Assembly (NCBI GenBank): GCA_010909165.1
Contig: MU008192.1
Coordinates: 248,001 to 312,000, forward strand
Origin: Anthoceros angustus
Lineage: Eukaryota; Streptophyta; Anthocerotopsida; Anthocerotales; Anthocerotaceae
DNA length: 64,000 bases
Reading direction: 5' to 3'
Shown here piece after piece: positions 31,601 through 43,075 of this stretch; position 1 is the first letter of the stretch; each line of letters opens with the position of its first letter. The notes under the pieces are model-generated. The model made no database searches, was not told where the DNA came from, and was given only the letters and a program-made list of their open reading frames with translations. A program made the translations under genes and the position numbers.

Positions 31601-34600
31601 TCAATGGAGGCTTCGTGGGAGCCACCACAGAAGGACGCCTTTTCGGCAATCACCGTCGTTTGAAAGTGGAGGAAAGCAGGATGGCACCCTATGGTCGCGG
31701 TGGAGGGAATGATAGCGATGGATGTTCTCGCAATCGGAGAAGTGGAGTTGGAAGCTAGTGGTGAGGCGGTTGGGCGGAATGGGACCCGGCGTCACATGTG
31801 CTCGCGTGGAGGGAATGATAGCGATGGAACATGCAAGTGAGGCTCGTTTGTCGGCGGTGGGACATTGAGCATCCTCCCTGTGGAGTTGGATCAACACAAT
31901 TTTTGTGGGCGCCGCTCATTGCCGTTCGTGTACAATGAGGTGACATTTCATATGTTACTTGGACTTGAAGCGAGCGAAGGAGTATTCCGGAAGCATGTGA
32001 CACGATCATCGGGGCATGCCACACAATGGGGGTCGCAGGATCGCCACGATGTGGAAGATCCCATGCCTTTTTGTTACCGCCAGGTCGTGGAACCTGCATT
32101 GAGGTAAGGCGGCGAGGTTACATCGTTTCCGGGTTTCGGCGCGGCACGAAGATTGAAGGCGAGGCCGCCGACGGTGTCGATGTTTGCATCAGCGAGGGGC
32201 AGCAGTGTGTATGCACGGCGGGAAGCGGCCCATTAGATTGTTCACTCGGACGGCGGTGTGGCGTGCGTCTGGTTTGGAAAGTGCTGGTGCACTTGTGCTG
32301 CACTTCACAAAATCAAATGAAACCGAAGGAAAGTGATAGCTACGGCGCTTTCGCCCGAGCTGCGGCGATCTACTATCGACATCACGGGTGTGCAAACCCG
32401 CATGCGCTTCAAGCGGCGGACCGTCCGTGGAACACAAAATCGGAGTGGCAGTGATATGGTGGCGGTATGCGGAAACCCTTTGGCTGCGGACATGGCATTT
32501 CGGGCAAAGTGTTAGGGAGGATTATCGGGCGGGCGCGGAGACACCTGGTGAGGTTTGAGCGGGAGGAAGGCGCATGGGCAAAAGCGGTCCATTTGGAGGA
32601 AGTAGGGGGCGCGAGGTGTGGAAGGTGTTGAGGCCACCACCCCCATCACACAGGCGGCGGTGAAGGAAGGGTGCCCATGGGGCCTTGGCAGCGGCCTTGC
32701 AAGGCAGGCGGACGAAGAAGGAAGAGGGTGGCCAGTGCGCCAGCACGGGCTGCATCAAGAGGACTTGGCGCAAGGCCATCATCATGAGGACGGTGATCAC
32801 GCAATTCCGTGCGAGCAGCGGGCGGGGATGAGGGCTGGAAGGGGAGATGAAGGATGCATAGGAGGCGGCGGGCCTGTGCGCCACATAAGCGTATCTTGGA
32901 TTTGCGCGCACAGGGGAGGCCATTGAAAGGCCTACCGGAGCTAGGCTGCCGGCTTGAACGGTGACGAGGCTCTGCGCCGGCACCACGGCATGGCAGGGGT
33001 GTATGGGAGGCGTTGGAGGAGGTGTGCCGCCGATTGCCACACACACCCATGGCGTGCAATGGAATCACGATTCGTGCGGCGGGCTGGCTGGATGGAATCG
33101 AAATCCCTAGGAGGCGGTGAGGCGCTGCGTTTGATGCGGAGCACATGTAACGACAGTCGGCGATGCGCATCCGCGCGTCGATACCAATCGACACCCATGT
33201 ACATGTGGCATATGGATTGTAAGTGCGTGATGCGAGGTGCGATGTTCGCGAGATTGCGTTGCAGGAAGAAGTGATTGCGGGAGTTGGCGCAATCGGTGAG
33301 TGCATGTTGCCTTGTCTGCGACTTATGACAAGATGTACCAATTCTACTTGAGTGCATGGGGCCATAGATGGGGCAACCCATTCGTCCCACAGTTGGTCTT
33401 GGAGGATAACAAGCGGGGCAGCGATTTTCAACGCCTATGTGGAAGCGGTGAGGAAGTTTGGGCATCGCGTGATTGATCGGACTATCGCGACAGCACAACC
33501 TAATAAGCGGATATGAACCGAGCGAGGCCAAGGGCACATGGAAGCAACTTCATCCATGCCCCTCATGCACAACCGGTAAAAGTGTGGTGCTTGTCGTTTT
33601 CCTTATGCGCAGCGGTGGTGTCGGTATCGGGATTATTGCGGAGGATTGAGCATTTCGGCGGTCCTTGGGAGAAAGTGGGCATTCCTCTACAAGGGTACAT
33701 GATGGATATGGTGAGGAGCGGTACTGGACATCACCCCCAGCACATCCATTCACTGCGTGACCTTCATGCCCACGATGAGGCGGAGCTCGGCGTTGGAGGC
33801 GGTATGGAATAGGCACGGGTGCGGAAGATCGAGGCAGCCGGCGAGACATTCCCGGCCATGTGTACGCAATCGCATTCAAGAAGAAGGTCGACTACAAGGG
33901 TGGGTGCGACCACCGCATATGGGAGGAGGCGATGGCGAGGAGTTCGATGTGGGTGGCCTCGGTATGCACAAAGCGTGGCGAGATGCCACCACTCGGTGAC
34001 ATTGCTGCGGGGTGAAAGCTGCTGCATGTCCATTATTTTATGCAGTTGCGGCATTGTGCGAGGGAGGCGCGCCGCCATATGTGCGACCATGGGGGCCCAG
34101 AATCGTGTGGGGCACGTGGGTTGTCACGAGGCTGCGGATGGCGAGGACAATGCATATGCAAAGGCTTGCGGACATGGACTTCCTCCCGGACATGTATCGG
34201 TGCATGGCACTAACAACACTCTGCGAGTGCGAGGGAGTACGAGACGCATTGCCCGAATACCTCCACCGGTGGACGGAGGCTGAAGCCACCCGTGGGCGTG
34301 GAGAGCCATCACCCTGCTGCGGGCTGTGGTGCACCAGGCGTGAGGGGCGTGTGGCCCAAATTTGCGGCCCTTCCGGAAGTGAGCTAGGTGTAGGCGGCAG
34401 AAAAGTGTTTTGTGTGCTCACCATGACCTGGGAGCGCTGAGAATGTGGATTTCTTTGTTCTGGCCTTTTGAGACGTGAGCCCAGTGGTGGCTTTGTTGTG
34501 GTCGAGTGTAAAGGCTGGTTGTGTGAAGATGGTGTGCGCTACGAGGGTATGGCTGGCAAGTGCGCACGACGCACCGGATGGCGCGTGCACGAGGCGCATG

Positions 34601-34900
34601 GCGCCTCAGCCTATTAGCCACAAGGGCACGTATGCTGCGGCGTGGCGCTCCGCACGGATGGCTCCTCCACGCTATCTCCCATAAAGGCCTGGCAGCGGTT
34701 TCCTTGGCAAAGTAGTGAGATGGGGTCATGCGAGATGTGCGATGGCTCATGCCCCGGCACCCTAAAAAAATATTGTGTGTCACAACCACAAAAGATTACC
34801 ACACACCATGTGGCGAGATCGGGACACCGAGGGCCGACATCGGTGACACCGAGTTTTCCGCCGTATGCGTGAAAACTCTTTGTCACGATCGAAAAAAACC
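31601..34900. other. Unrecognised GC-rich region, possible decayed coding sequence
   Basis: Several short + strand frames read like degraded protein (LPVELDQHNFCGRRSLPFVY near 31880, PGHVYAIAFKKKVDYKGGCD near 33855, YVRPWGPRIVWGTWVVTRLR near 34080), but the frame shifts every 100-200 bases and I recognise no family. A direct repeat GTGGAGGGAATGATAGCGATGGA occurs at about 31700 and 31806. Confidence 0.3.
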
Positions 34901-35090
34901 CTAAAGGGCTTCCTGACGAGATCGGTATTCCATAATGAACTCGATGCCCCACAACCAAATCCTTCTTAGCTGTACATAGTTTTAGATACAATGTACAACA
35001 AAGACTGGGAAATGGCAGACTTTGTCTTCGGCAGCGTTCCACGGCTCCAACGGCATCAAAAAGCTTCCCTGCTGACATATGCTCACGGTA
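34900..35090 (-). pseudogene. PPR gene N-terminal fragment
   Basis: The minus strand shows MSAGKLFDAVGAVE and LKLCTAKKDLVVGHRVH, matching the N-terminus of the PPR gene at 63.4 kb (MSAGKLSEAVGALE, LKLCTAKKDLVVGRRVH). Similarity stops near 34900, where unrelated sequence begins. Confidence 0.8.
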
Positions 35091-35630
35091 ACAGCAATAA
35101 CAACACCCATTGCCGATCCTGCACACCTCCCAGGTTTAGGCTTACCCGAGGAGCTGGACTCGGAAGGAGAGGCACCATGTTCCATCTGGATATCCATGCA
35201 CATGAGGTGCTCATCAACCCAAGCTGGCTCAAACATGTTGCTTAATCACAGCACCTCGTCGGATCCCTTACGCCGGAAGTCAGGGGAACGGGCGGTCTTC
35301 TTACCTCGTCTGTTGTCCCACCACAGGGTAGGGTTCAGAAAAAATTGCTGCCACAAGTGCTCTTGCTCCTGGCAACGACCGTAGCTGGAAAACCCGTCCC
35401 TATCCACACACTTTCTCGGAAGTGGAAGTACTGGGCTCCTTACACTGCTGCACCTGGAGGCTTTGCTTGCCAGAAGTCGACTCCCTAAGCTGAGGTTAGC
35501 AGGAGCTCCTCGTTGAATCCCTATACACACACCAATTTGCTGGGTCCCGCCTGAAAGCCAACGAACTGCAAAGAGAAGAAAAGAAGCTTCAGCCTTCGCT
35601 GTGGCCATCGTTCAGGGACCGCTGTCGGAG
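35090..35630 (-). repeat. PPR upstream-region repeat, copy 1
   Basis: Sequence upstream of the PPR start recurs at 37570-38040, partly at 38170-38345, and twice at 63480-64000. Markers are CATCAACCCAAGCTGGCT and CGCCGGAAGTCAGG. It is probably the 5' flank or leader of this PPR subfamily, copied together with the genes. Confidence 0.7.
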
Positions 35631-35990
35631 GTGCATGGACAGGACTAGGCCGCTCACAAACGCGTCCTCTCCACGCGCACAAACCCACGGCCTTTACAGC
35701 AGCCAGGCCAGGGTCGGTGGACTGACCTGGACGGTGAATGGCAGTGCTTAACTGCCCAGGACATGGGAAATTGCTGCAGAAAAGCAAGGCTGGACTGCAG
35801 AATTGGGCTGACTTTGCTCGTGAACCAATCTCATTGTGCAGTCCTTGCATTCTTGAGTTGCTAGTGTGTCATGGGGACACTGTTGTGAGATGAGAATTAT
35901 GTTCTGCAGCTTGTCTCCGTGGAACCCAATGGGGTTGGCCACCACAGCTTAAACATGCAACCAGTGGTTGCATGTTTAATGTGGTTGGCA

Positions 35991-36900
35991 TCAACAGGTT
36001 GCACAGGCCTTCAGAAGGCAAGTAAAAGTAACATGGTCAGCCAAAATGAGGTCCTCTTGCTCCATTTGTCGATACACAACGAGAGCTTCTTGCCCGGTTC
36101 CAAGTTGCTGTGCATACCCAGCAATCAGGGCATTCCATGTCACCTCATTCTTTATGGCCAAGCTCTCAAAAACCTGGCGTGCGTCGTCCAGTTCACCACG
36201 TTTTGCATACATGTCCACAAGGCAGTTGCCCAACATTACATTTTCCTGCAGTCCTCTTTGACAATCTCTGAGTGCGGCTGCCTGCCCCTCTGTATGGCAC
36301 CAGTGGTTGCACAGGCCTTCAGAAGGCAAGTAAAAGTAACATGGTCAGCCAAAATGAGGTCTTATTGCTCCATTTGTCGACACACAACGAGAGCTTCTTG
36401 CCCAGTGCCAAGTTGCTGTGCATACCCAGCAATCAGGGCATTCCATGTCACCACATTCTTTATGGCCAAGCTCTCAAAAACCTGGCGTGCGTCTTCCAGT
36501 TCACCACATTTTGCATACATGTCCACCAGGCAGTTGACCAACACTACATTTTCCAGCAATAATTGACAATCTCTGAGTGCAGCTGCCTGCCCCTCTGTAT
36601 GGCACCAGTGGTTGCACAGGCCTTCAGAATGCAAGTATACGTGACATGGTCAGCCAAAATGAGGTCTTCTTGCTCCATTTGTCGACACACAACGATAGCT
36701 TCTTGCCCGGTTCCAAGTTGCTGTGCATACCCAGCAATCAGGGCATTCCATTTCACCACATTCTCTATGACCAAGCTGTCAAAAACCTGGCCTGCATCTT
36801 CCAGTTCACCACATTTTGCATACATGTCCACCAGGCAGTTGACCAACACTACATTTTCCAGCAATCCTCTTTTGACAATCTCTGAGTGCAGCTGCCTGCC
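35991..36900 (-). pseudogene. PPR repeats, three tandem units of about 300 bp
   Basis: Each unit encodes roughly 100 residues with the blocks NCLVDMYAKCGELEDARQVF, NVVTWNALIAGYAQQLG and ILADHVTFTCLLKACA, a P-L-S triplet of pentatricopeptide motifs that in intact proteins bind organelle RNA base by base. Units start near 36001, 36310 and 36611. The DNA-level similarity of neighbouring units shows recent amplification. There is no start and no E/DYW domain here, and the frame breaks between units, so this is a fragment related to the PPR gene at 61-63.5 kb. Confidence 0.88.
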
Positions 36901-36919
36901 CCTCTGTGTGTTAACTCTT

Positions 36920-37167
36920 CGGGAGCCATCACATATTTTGACAATGGTATCAGTGATTCAATCGATTTTGGGAGCGGTGGCTTTGGCAGCAGTTCGGGAT
37001 TTGGCTCAGGCCTAGATTCAGACCCCTTCGGAAAACCAAAAGGACGGTCAACACAACCTGTCCCTTTTGTTGCCCAAGGAGCTGGTATGAAGCTTGGCAA
37101 GTCACAGAAGTCAAACCAGTTCTTAGAATCCTTGAAGGCGGAAGGTGAAGTGATTGTAGAGGAGGGC
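36920..37167 (+). pseudogene. Captured delta-COP (coatomer) exon fragment
   Basis: The + strand frame encodes a Gly/Ser/Phe-rich stretch, [10 protein letters not shown], then GMKLGKS and [10 protein letters not shown]. This matches the linker between the N-terminal longin-like domain and the mu-homology domain of plant coatomer delta subunits (recalled family pattern DP-x-[17 protein letters not shown]). Only about 80 codons are present, the frame runs into unrelated sequence on both sides, and the neighbours are PPR debris and a gypsy protease scrap on the opposite strand. It is a gene fragment moved here, not a working coatomer gene. Confidence 0.75.
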
Positions 37168-37169
37168 CT

Positions 37170-37295
37170 TGCCGATGATCACCGGTTGTGCTCCTGTATC
37201 CACGAGCACAAGCTTGGGGGCATTCCATTCACAGTGACATGGCTTCCCTATTGTCCACCATGGCATTGCTCACCCGCACGTTCATGCGGTTAGTG
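37170..37295 (-). pseudogene. Ty3/gypsy protease scrap
   Basis: The minus strand reads HVTVNGMPP and, one base out of frame, [14 protein letters not shown], which matches the gypsy protease active-site region at 44.95 kb (HIEINGFPP, VLIDTGAQLVIVG). The DTG triad is intact. No other gypsy domain is contiguous with it. Confidence 0.75.
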
Positions 37296-37569
37296 GGCTG
37301 AATGCGTGGATGCTCCCGAGTGCTTCGTGCGCCCTGAGAGGCATAGGCGCGAATCTGCCCTGGAAGTGGCTGGTTCTAACCATGACTGTCGGGGGCGTGC
37401 CCAGCCATTCCTATCATCGTGACATGTGCGAGGCAGTACCCAGCCATTCCTGTCATCGTGACATGTGCGATGGTGCTGGGCAGTACCCAGCCTGGATCAC
37501 CAGATATGACTGCCCATGTGGGCTCTGCCGGCTGTCCCGGCTGTCCCGAGTATGGGACTGTAGGGTCCT

Positions 37570-38345
37570 GACGCTAAAGACACCATGACCCATCTGCATA
37601 TCGAAGGAAACGAGCTGCTCATCAATCCAAGCTGGCTTAAACAGGTTATTTAACCACAGGACCTCGCCGGACCCCTTACGCCGGAAGTGAGAGGCGAACC
37701 GGAGCTCTTCTTATCTCGTCTGTTGTCCCACCACATCGTAGGGTCCAGAAAAATTGTTGCCACGAGTGCTCCTGCTCCTGGGGACGAGCATCGGTGGAAA
37801 ACCCATCCCCACCCACACATTTTCTCGGAAGTGGAAGTGCTGGGCTCCTGACACTGCTGCACCTGGAGGCTGTGTTTGCTAGGGATTGATTCCGTAAACT
37901 GAGGTGGCTAGAAGCTCCTCGTAGAATCCCTGTACACACACCAATTTGTTGGATCCACAAGGGCTCCCGTTGACATACTGTGGCCATCGTTTAGGGACCG
38001 ATGTCCGAACATGAGTGTAACAACAAACTACGGCAGGATGCCCAGGTACTGTGCATGACCGCACCACCCCGAAGAATGGTGCAGACGGTTTTTTTCGGGT
38101 ACCGAGAGAGAAACAAACGTCATATTTTCGAAGATTTGGCAAAGTTTAGGAGACAAACTGATATGTGAAGTATTGCTGGGCTCCTTACACTGCTGTAGTA
38201 GAAGGCTTGTTGGTTGTCTGCCGCGCGTGGATTCCCTAAAGTGAGGTGAGCGGGAGGTCCTAGTGGAATCCCTGTTCGCAGAGCAATTTGTTGGATCGAT
38301 CACAACGGTCAACTTGCCACACTGTGGCCATCCTTCAACGTCCAG
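37570..38345 (-). repeat. PPR upstream-region repeat, copies 2 and 3
   Basis: Two successive copies (about 37570-38040 and 38170-38345) of the block also found at 35090-35630 and 63480-64000, recognisable from CTCATCAATCCAAGCTGGCT and CAATTTGTTGGATC. They lie just upstream of the MRS2 gene. Confidence 0.6.
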
Positions 38346-38687
38346 CAACAGACTGTTTTGGCAGCATCAGCATCCGCAGGAAACTAACTGTGTATGACTA
38401 CAGACGGTGCAGACCGTTTTTTATTGCGTACAGAAAAAGACCGTTATGGTGTCAAAGTTTTGGGCTTGTTAGGGTTAGTAAGGAAGGACTTTGGTGCGCA
38501 AATTTGCTGGAGTCCAGCTACATACCTAAACATTCCTCAAGCATTGTCATAACTGTCGACATGCAGACTCTGTGGCCTCAGAAGCTAAGGAGTATGTACA
38601 ACATTCTCGGATTGCCTTGTGCTATGGTGCAGCAAGTTGATTTGCCGGAATTCGGGTCCTCAGGCGGCCGTTCGGCCAAGAGCAGCC

Positions 38688-39836
38688 ATGGAGGGCCAGG
38701 CACAGGGCCCGAAGAAGGGTGCATCTCGCACGAGTTGGGTTTTGATGGACGTGAATGGCCACAGTACTGCGTTGGATGTAGACAAATATGCGATCATGCA
38801 TCGAGTAGGGATACATGCCCGTGATCTTCGGATTCTAGATCCTTTGCTCTCGTATCCATCGACCATCCTCGGGCGCGAGCGGGCCATTGTGCTGAATCTT
38901 GAGCACATCAAGGCTATTATAACAGCTGAAGAGGTTTTGTTGAGGAACCCTCAGGGAGAGCACGTGATACCAATTGTAGAAGAGCTCTCTCGCAGGCTGC
39001 CTGCGAAGAATTATGTGCAGCAACCTGACAATTTTGGAGTGGAGGGTTATGATGTGGATAGTAGTGGAGAGGTTCCCCCTTTCGAGTTTAGGGCATTGGA
39101 GGTGGCTTTGGAAGCTATTTGTAGCTTCCTGGATGCACGCATGACAGAACTTGAGACTTCGGCGTATCCGGCTCTGGATGAGCTGACTAGTAAGATTAGT
39201 AGTCGGAATCTGGACAAAGTGAGGAAGCTGAAGAGTGGGATGACCAGACTCACTGCTCGGGTGCAGAAGGTTAGGGATGAGCTTGAACAGCTTCTGGATG
39301 ATGACGGGGACATGGGTGACCTATTTCTGACAAGAAAAATGATGGGAGCACCATCTCCTACAGCTCGGACGTCTTTGACACCTGGGAACTGGGTTGCCAC
39401 CTCACCAACAATAGGTTCAAGAATCTCTCGAGGGGCTAGCAGAGCTAGTACGGTGTCTACCTATTCTCATGGAGCTGAGGACATTGAGGAGCTTGAAATG
39501 TTGTTGGAGGCATACTTCATGCAGATTGATGGGACTCTAAACAAACTCACAACGCTTCGAGAATACATTGATGACACGGAAGATTACATCAACATTCAGC
39601 TTGACAACCACAGGAATCAACTCATACAGTTAGAGCTTATATTGAGCTCTGCAACAGTAGTCACTGCCCTGTATGCACTAGTGGCTGGAATATTCGGGAT
39701 GAACCTTCCATACAAGTGGAACACCGGCCACTCCTACATGTTCAAATGGGTGGTTATTTTGACAGGGGTTGCAAGTGTTCTTGTTTTCGGGGGTGTACTG
39801 GCATATGCACGCTACAAACGCTTAATCGGTACATAA
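38688..39836 (+). CDS. MRS2: MRS2/CorA-type magnesium transporter
   Basis: The 382-residue protein is predicted to form a homopentameric Mg2+ channel. The long N-terminal region (residues about 20-310) is soluble and helical. Two membrane helices follow near the C-terminus (about 316-336 and 352-373), with the family signature Gly-Met-Asn at residues 337-339 (GIFGMNLP) at the end of the first helix. The ATG at 38688 is preferred over an upstream in-frame ATG-like start at 38619 because its context (GCCATGG) is good and the extension looks non-conserved. An AATAAA lies near 40029. The reading frame is intact and without introns, whereas plant MRS2 genes usually have several, so a retrocopy is possible. 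The membrane (plasma, chloroplast or mitochondrial) cannot be told from the sequence. Confidence 0.93.
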   Translation: MEGQAQGPKKGASRTSWVLMDVNGHSTALDVDKYAIMHRVGIHARDLRILDPLLSYPSTILGRERAIVLNLEHIKAIITAEEVLLRNPQGEHVIPIVEELSRRLPAKNYVQQPDNFGVEGYDVDSSGEVPPFEFRALEVALEAICSFLDARMTELETSAYPALDELTSKISSRNLDKVRKLKSGMTRLTARVQKVRDELEQLLDDDGDMGDLFLTRKMMGAPSPTARTSLTPGNWVATSPTIGSRISRGASRASTVSTYSHGAEDIEELEMLLEAYFMQIDGTLNKLTTLREYIDDTEDYINIQLDNHRNQLIQLELILSSATVVTALYALVAGIFGMNLPYKWNTGHSYMFKWVVILTGVASVLVFGGVLAYARYKRLIGT

Positions 39837-40224
39837 TGGCCTCGTCTGGAACCTACAACCATGCTTTACAAGATTGTTTGTGTTCAGGGTTTTATTCGGG
39901 TTTTGATTCCCTTCGTTCCCTCGTCGGCACACCACAAGGTGTCGCATTCACTTTGTACAGAATAGCTTCCTCGCCGAATTATCATCAATCGAAACATTTA
40001 TCTCTGGTACACGTATGGGTCACAGGAAAATAAATCTAATAGAAATACAAAAACATTCGTTTTGGAATAGACCCAATTTTTTTTTTGTCAGGAACGATCC
40101 GAAGCGATGTGTCGAACTTTTTTTGTTCTTTTGCAGCTGGAGTTGTAGGATAGTGTTAGAAAGGAAGGTAGGAAGTTTAGGTAAAAAGACATAATGCGAA
40201 ATGGCCTTCGGGAGAGGAGGGTAG

Positions 40225-40400
40225 GTGCCAAACGTAGTCGGGCACAGGTGCCAAACGTAGTCGGGCACATCAGCTCCTACCGTCGTAGGTCCATACCTAC
40301 CACCATAGGGAGGGGCACCATACCTACCACCATAGGGAGGGGCACCTACCATCGTAAGGGTGCACCTACCACGGTAGGTGGTAACCTACGGGCGTAGGTT
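40225..40400. repeat. Short tandem repeats and hairpin
   Basis: A 23-base unit containing CCAAACGTAGTCGGGCACA occurs twice near 40225-40270. A 27-base unit containing CATACCTACCACCATAGGG occurs twice at about 40290-40343. Near 40362 CACCTACC-AC-GGTAGGTG can form a perfect 8-bp hairpin. Confidence 0.8.
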
Positions 40401-40593
40401 GTTCGAGTGTTCAGCATGTTCGGGCGACTATATGTCATTAGTGGGCGGATTAGGATAAATATGTCTTAAATAGGGTGATTAAAGATAATTCTAGATAATT
40501 AGGATAAATTCGGTACCCTCAAAGGAGAAGGGGACAGCTAAGGGGAAGGAAGCTAAGGCAGGAGGTTCGGATTCAGAAGAATGGGAGCTGGAA

Positions 40594-41390
40594 ATGCCAA
40601 GATTCATATGTTTTGTAGGCCAGATGTCCCGGAAGGACTTGATGGATTTTAGGCCTGAGGCGAGCAAGGAGAATATTCAACTGCAGTGGGTGTATGGTAG
40701 GCATTGGGTCTACTCGAATTTGGAATTGATTGAGGAGTGCTATGCAAGCCTCCATCAATTGGAGGAGGACTTGGTAGCCCTACCGACAAGGAATGCCAGG
40801 ATTGATCCCCGATGTTGGACGGTACGCAACATAAGGCAGGTGTATGAAAGACCTCATAGTGAAGATAGCGGGATTGTTCTTATGAAGAGAACTAGTGATG
40901 GGAAAAGGTCTTCCAGGCCACCTTTGAGGCAATAGCTCTTATGGTGGGAGGAACCTAGCCGAAGACAAAGAATGGATGGAGGATGGAGAAAATAGCCGAC
41001 CTCAAGTGCAGACTTTTTAATTGCTAGGATTGTTCTTAGCCTAGTAAATTATCAGTGAACTTTGTACTTCAGCAATGCCTTCTTACATTTTATGTGGAGA
41101 GTGAAGCAAGGGGAGAAGTTAGACTGGGTCTTATCATGTATGAGGCCTACATACACCATTGAGAGAAGCTTCTCAAGCCCAATGCCTCGGATAAAGGGAG
41201 TGCATTGTCATTGTTATTTGAGTACCTACTGTGTGCACTTGTGGAAACAGAGCGATTGTTGACTCCTAAGGAGTTAAGTGATTTGTGGCAGCCTTTTGTT
41301 GTTGTCCATTTAGAGCCAGGAGTGGAGAGGCCCGTGCCCATTACCATAAGGGAGACACCGAAGTCGAGGGCATGGAGTGGGACATTGTAG
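40594..41390 (+). pseudogene. Unrecognised family Y protein, copy 1
   Basis: It shares with copy 2 (43076-44110) the blocks FVGQMSRKDLMDFRPEA (FSEQVSSRDLWDFRQ), NIQLQWVYGRHWVYSNLELI (NVQLQWAYDRHWV), DPRCWTVRNIRQVYERP (DSKGWTVQHMRKVYGRL) and, after frame changes, LKPNASDKG and LTPKELSDLWQPFVVVHLEP (LTEEELEESYQPFKVVPLRD). About 260 residues would be encoded. The frame breaks near 40935 and 41100. Its 3' end abuts a gypsy RT fragment at about 41372. I do not recognise the family; a gag-like role is possible but has no direct support. Confidence 0.55.
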
Positions 41391-42098
41391 ATCAACGATG
41401 CAAGGAGCTGGCCGCGGCTGGGCTAATCAGGAAGTCAACTTCTCAATATGCGGCAGCCACTGTGTTGTCACTTAAGAAGGACGAAAATGGTGAGGGGAAG
41501 GATAGGCGAATGTGTGGAGATTACCGTGCCTTGAATGAAGTGACTCCCATGGAACGGTATCCCATGCCCACTCCTGACGAGATTTTGGACGCTATTGGGG
41601 AGGCAAAGTACTTCACCACATTGGATTTTCGATCTGGTTTCAATCAGATTGTCATTGAGGAAGAAGACAAGTGCAAGACAGCGTTTTGGGGCAAGGAACA
41701 ACTCTGGGAATGGGAAACAATACCATTTGGCTTAAAGAACGCCTCCATATATTTCCAACGAGTAGCTGATTTGGAACTACAGGGACTGTCATTCGTAAGG
41801 TGCTACATTGACGACATCTTGGTGTTCAACAACAGTCTGGAGGAACACCTCGAACTCTTGGAAGTCTTACTGCAAAGATTGGCCAAGTCAGGGCTGAAGG
41901 CTCACCCAAAGAAATGTAAATTCGCATATAGGAAGATAGAATACTTGGGGCACAAGATTGTGCCAGGAGGAGTGTTACCGCAGTTGGCCAAAGTGCAGGC
42001 TGTGAATCTCATGCCTAGACCTAGAGATGTTGCTGCCTTGAGGGCGTTCCTGGGGCTTGTAAACTATTATCGTCGGTACATCAGAAACATGAGCGGAT
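41372..42098 (+). pseudogene. Ty3/gypsy reverse transcriptase fragment
   Basis: The frame covers WDIVDQRCKELAAAGLIRKS, RRMCGDYRALNEVTPMERYP, TLDFRSGFNQI, PFGLKNASIYFQ, CYIDDILVFNN, LGHKIVPGGVLPQ and LRAFLGLVNYYRRYIRNMSG, an open RT domain with YIDD. It is the same lineage as the minus-strand RT at 20.1-21.1 kb. It begins abruptly after family Y sequence and ends abruptly after NMS, where unrelated sequence follows. No RNase H or integrase follows, so only the RT segment was moved or retained here. Confidence 0.93.
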
Positions 42099-43075
42099 GT
42101 GGAACACCGAATTTTGGGTCCACGGTTAGAGAAGAGGCGGATGCCTCCTAGTTTTGTTCATATTAGTTAGGTTTCATTTTTCATTTTTCTTTTTCTTACC
42201 AAGAGATTGCTGAAGGGAAGGTACCAACGAGAAGTTGCCCGATGAGAAGCGGGAGGACAGGTTGACAGTCCTCCGACGGGATGAACGGCACGGAGAGGAA
42301 CGGGACCTGAGGAGGGGTCCAACGGCTAGTTCGGACGGAGGACCGGTCAGGAGGGTCGGAAAACTTACGCGCGAGGAGGCAATTCACCGAATCCCGAACC
42401 TGAAGTATCGAGCGTCGGTACCAAACGTAGAAGTGGCGGCGCTAGATTACTCCTCGGCTGCGTCAATCCGTCACTCTCCACATGCAATGGGAGTAAACTT
42501 CTACTCCGACTGAAGAATGCACGTGTGAGGAGATTTGCGCGAGCATGTGCCACCGCCATCCCTTGGCGATTTGTGAGGAAGTCAGGTGCAAGAGGAAGAC
42601 TGAAGGGAGCACATGCAAGGCGTATATAGGATAATTCTCCTTGGTGCTCGGAGTTGTGGAAAATCGCGCATCCTCCTTGCAATTGGCCTTCGGCAAATTT
42701 TGGTCGAGCTGAAGCCTGGACGGTGTCGGGCGGTCTTAGGGTTGCAACGTGGCAGCGAACTGACCCCCTGGTGCATGGCCATCAATTTTCTTTCCTTGGC
42801 CTTTGGCAAATGAAGAACAGTTGACGTTTTTGTTGAAATTTGATGGTGTATAGAGTCCTTGGCCTTCGGACAGCTAGAGGTTTTGTCCTCGGCCTTTGGG
42901 GTTTTGAAATTGTAGCGGAAGTATATAAGGAGGGAGCTGGATGATGATAAACCATTCAGACTGATAGGAGGAACTGAGAGGAGGAGCGACTGGAGCGCTC
43001 TCTAGAGAAAAAGGGTCTGCAGGAACCCTTGGTCGTGACTTGGAGAGACGTGAGGGGTTTTTCCAGCAGAGGGAA
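42099..43075. other. No recognised gene; promoter-like region before family Y copy 2
   Basis: A charged + strand frame at 42235-42513 (KREDRLTVLRRDERHGEERD) has no recognised match. A TATA-like GTATATAAGG lies at 42921-42930, about 150 bases before the family Y start at 43076, in a plausible promoter position. The 3' LTR or promoter of a Y-bearing element could be here. Confidence 0.4.

Noticed and set aside
29111-31712. Open frames of 248 and 304 codons in the two 1.8-kb units, each after a TATA box
   Set aside because: The shared DNA is read in different frames in the two copies, so no common protein is implied.
34012-34440. 142-codon + strand frame, possible gene
   Set aside because: Not recognisable, shadowed by another open frame on the minus strand, and neighbouring frames shift often; left as unrecognised region.
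40020-40352. Minus-strand Gly/Tyr/Pro-rich frame (GAPPYGGRY repeats)
   Set aside because: It is a translation of the 27-bp minisatellite, with no start context or flanking coding signal.
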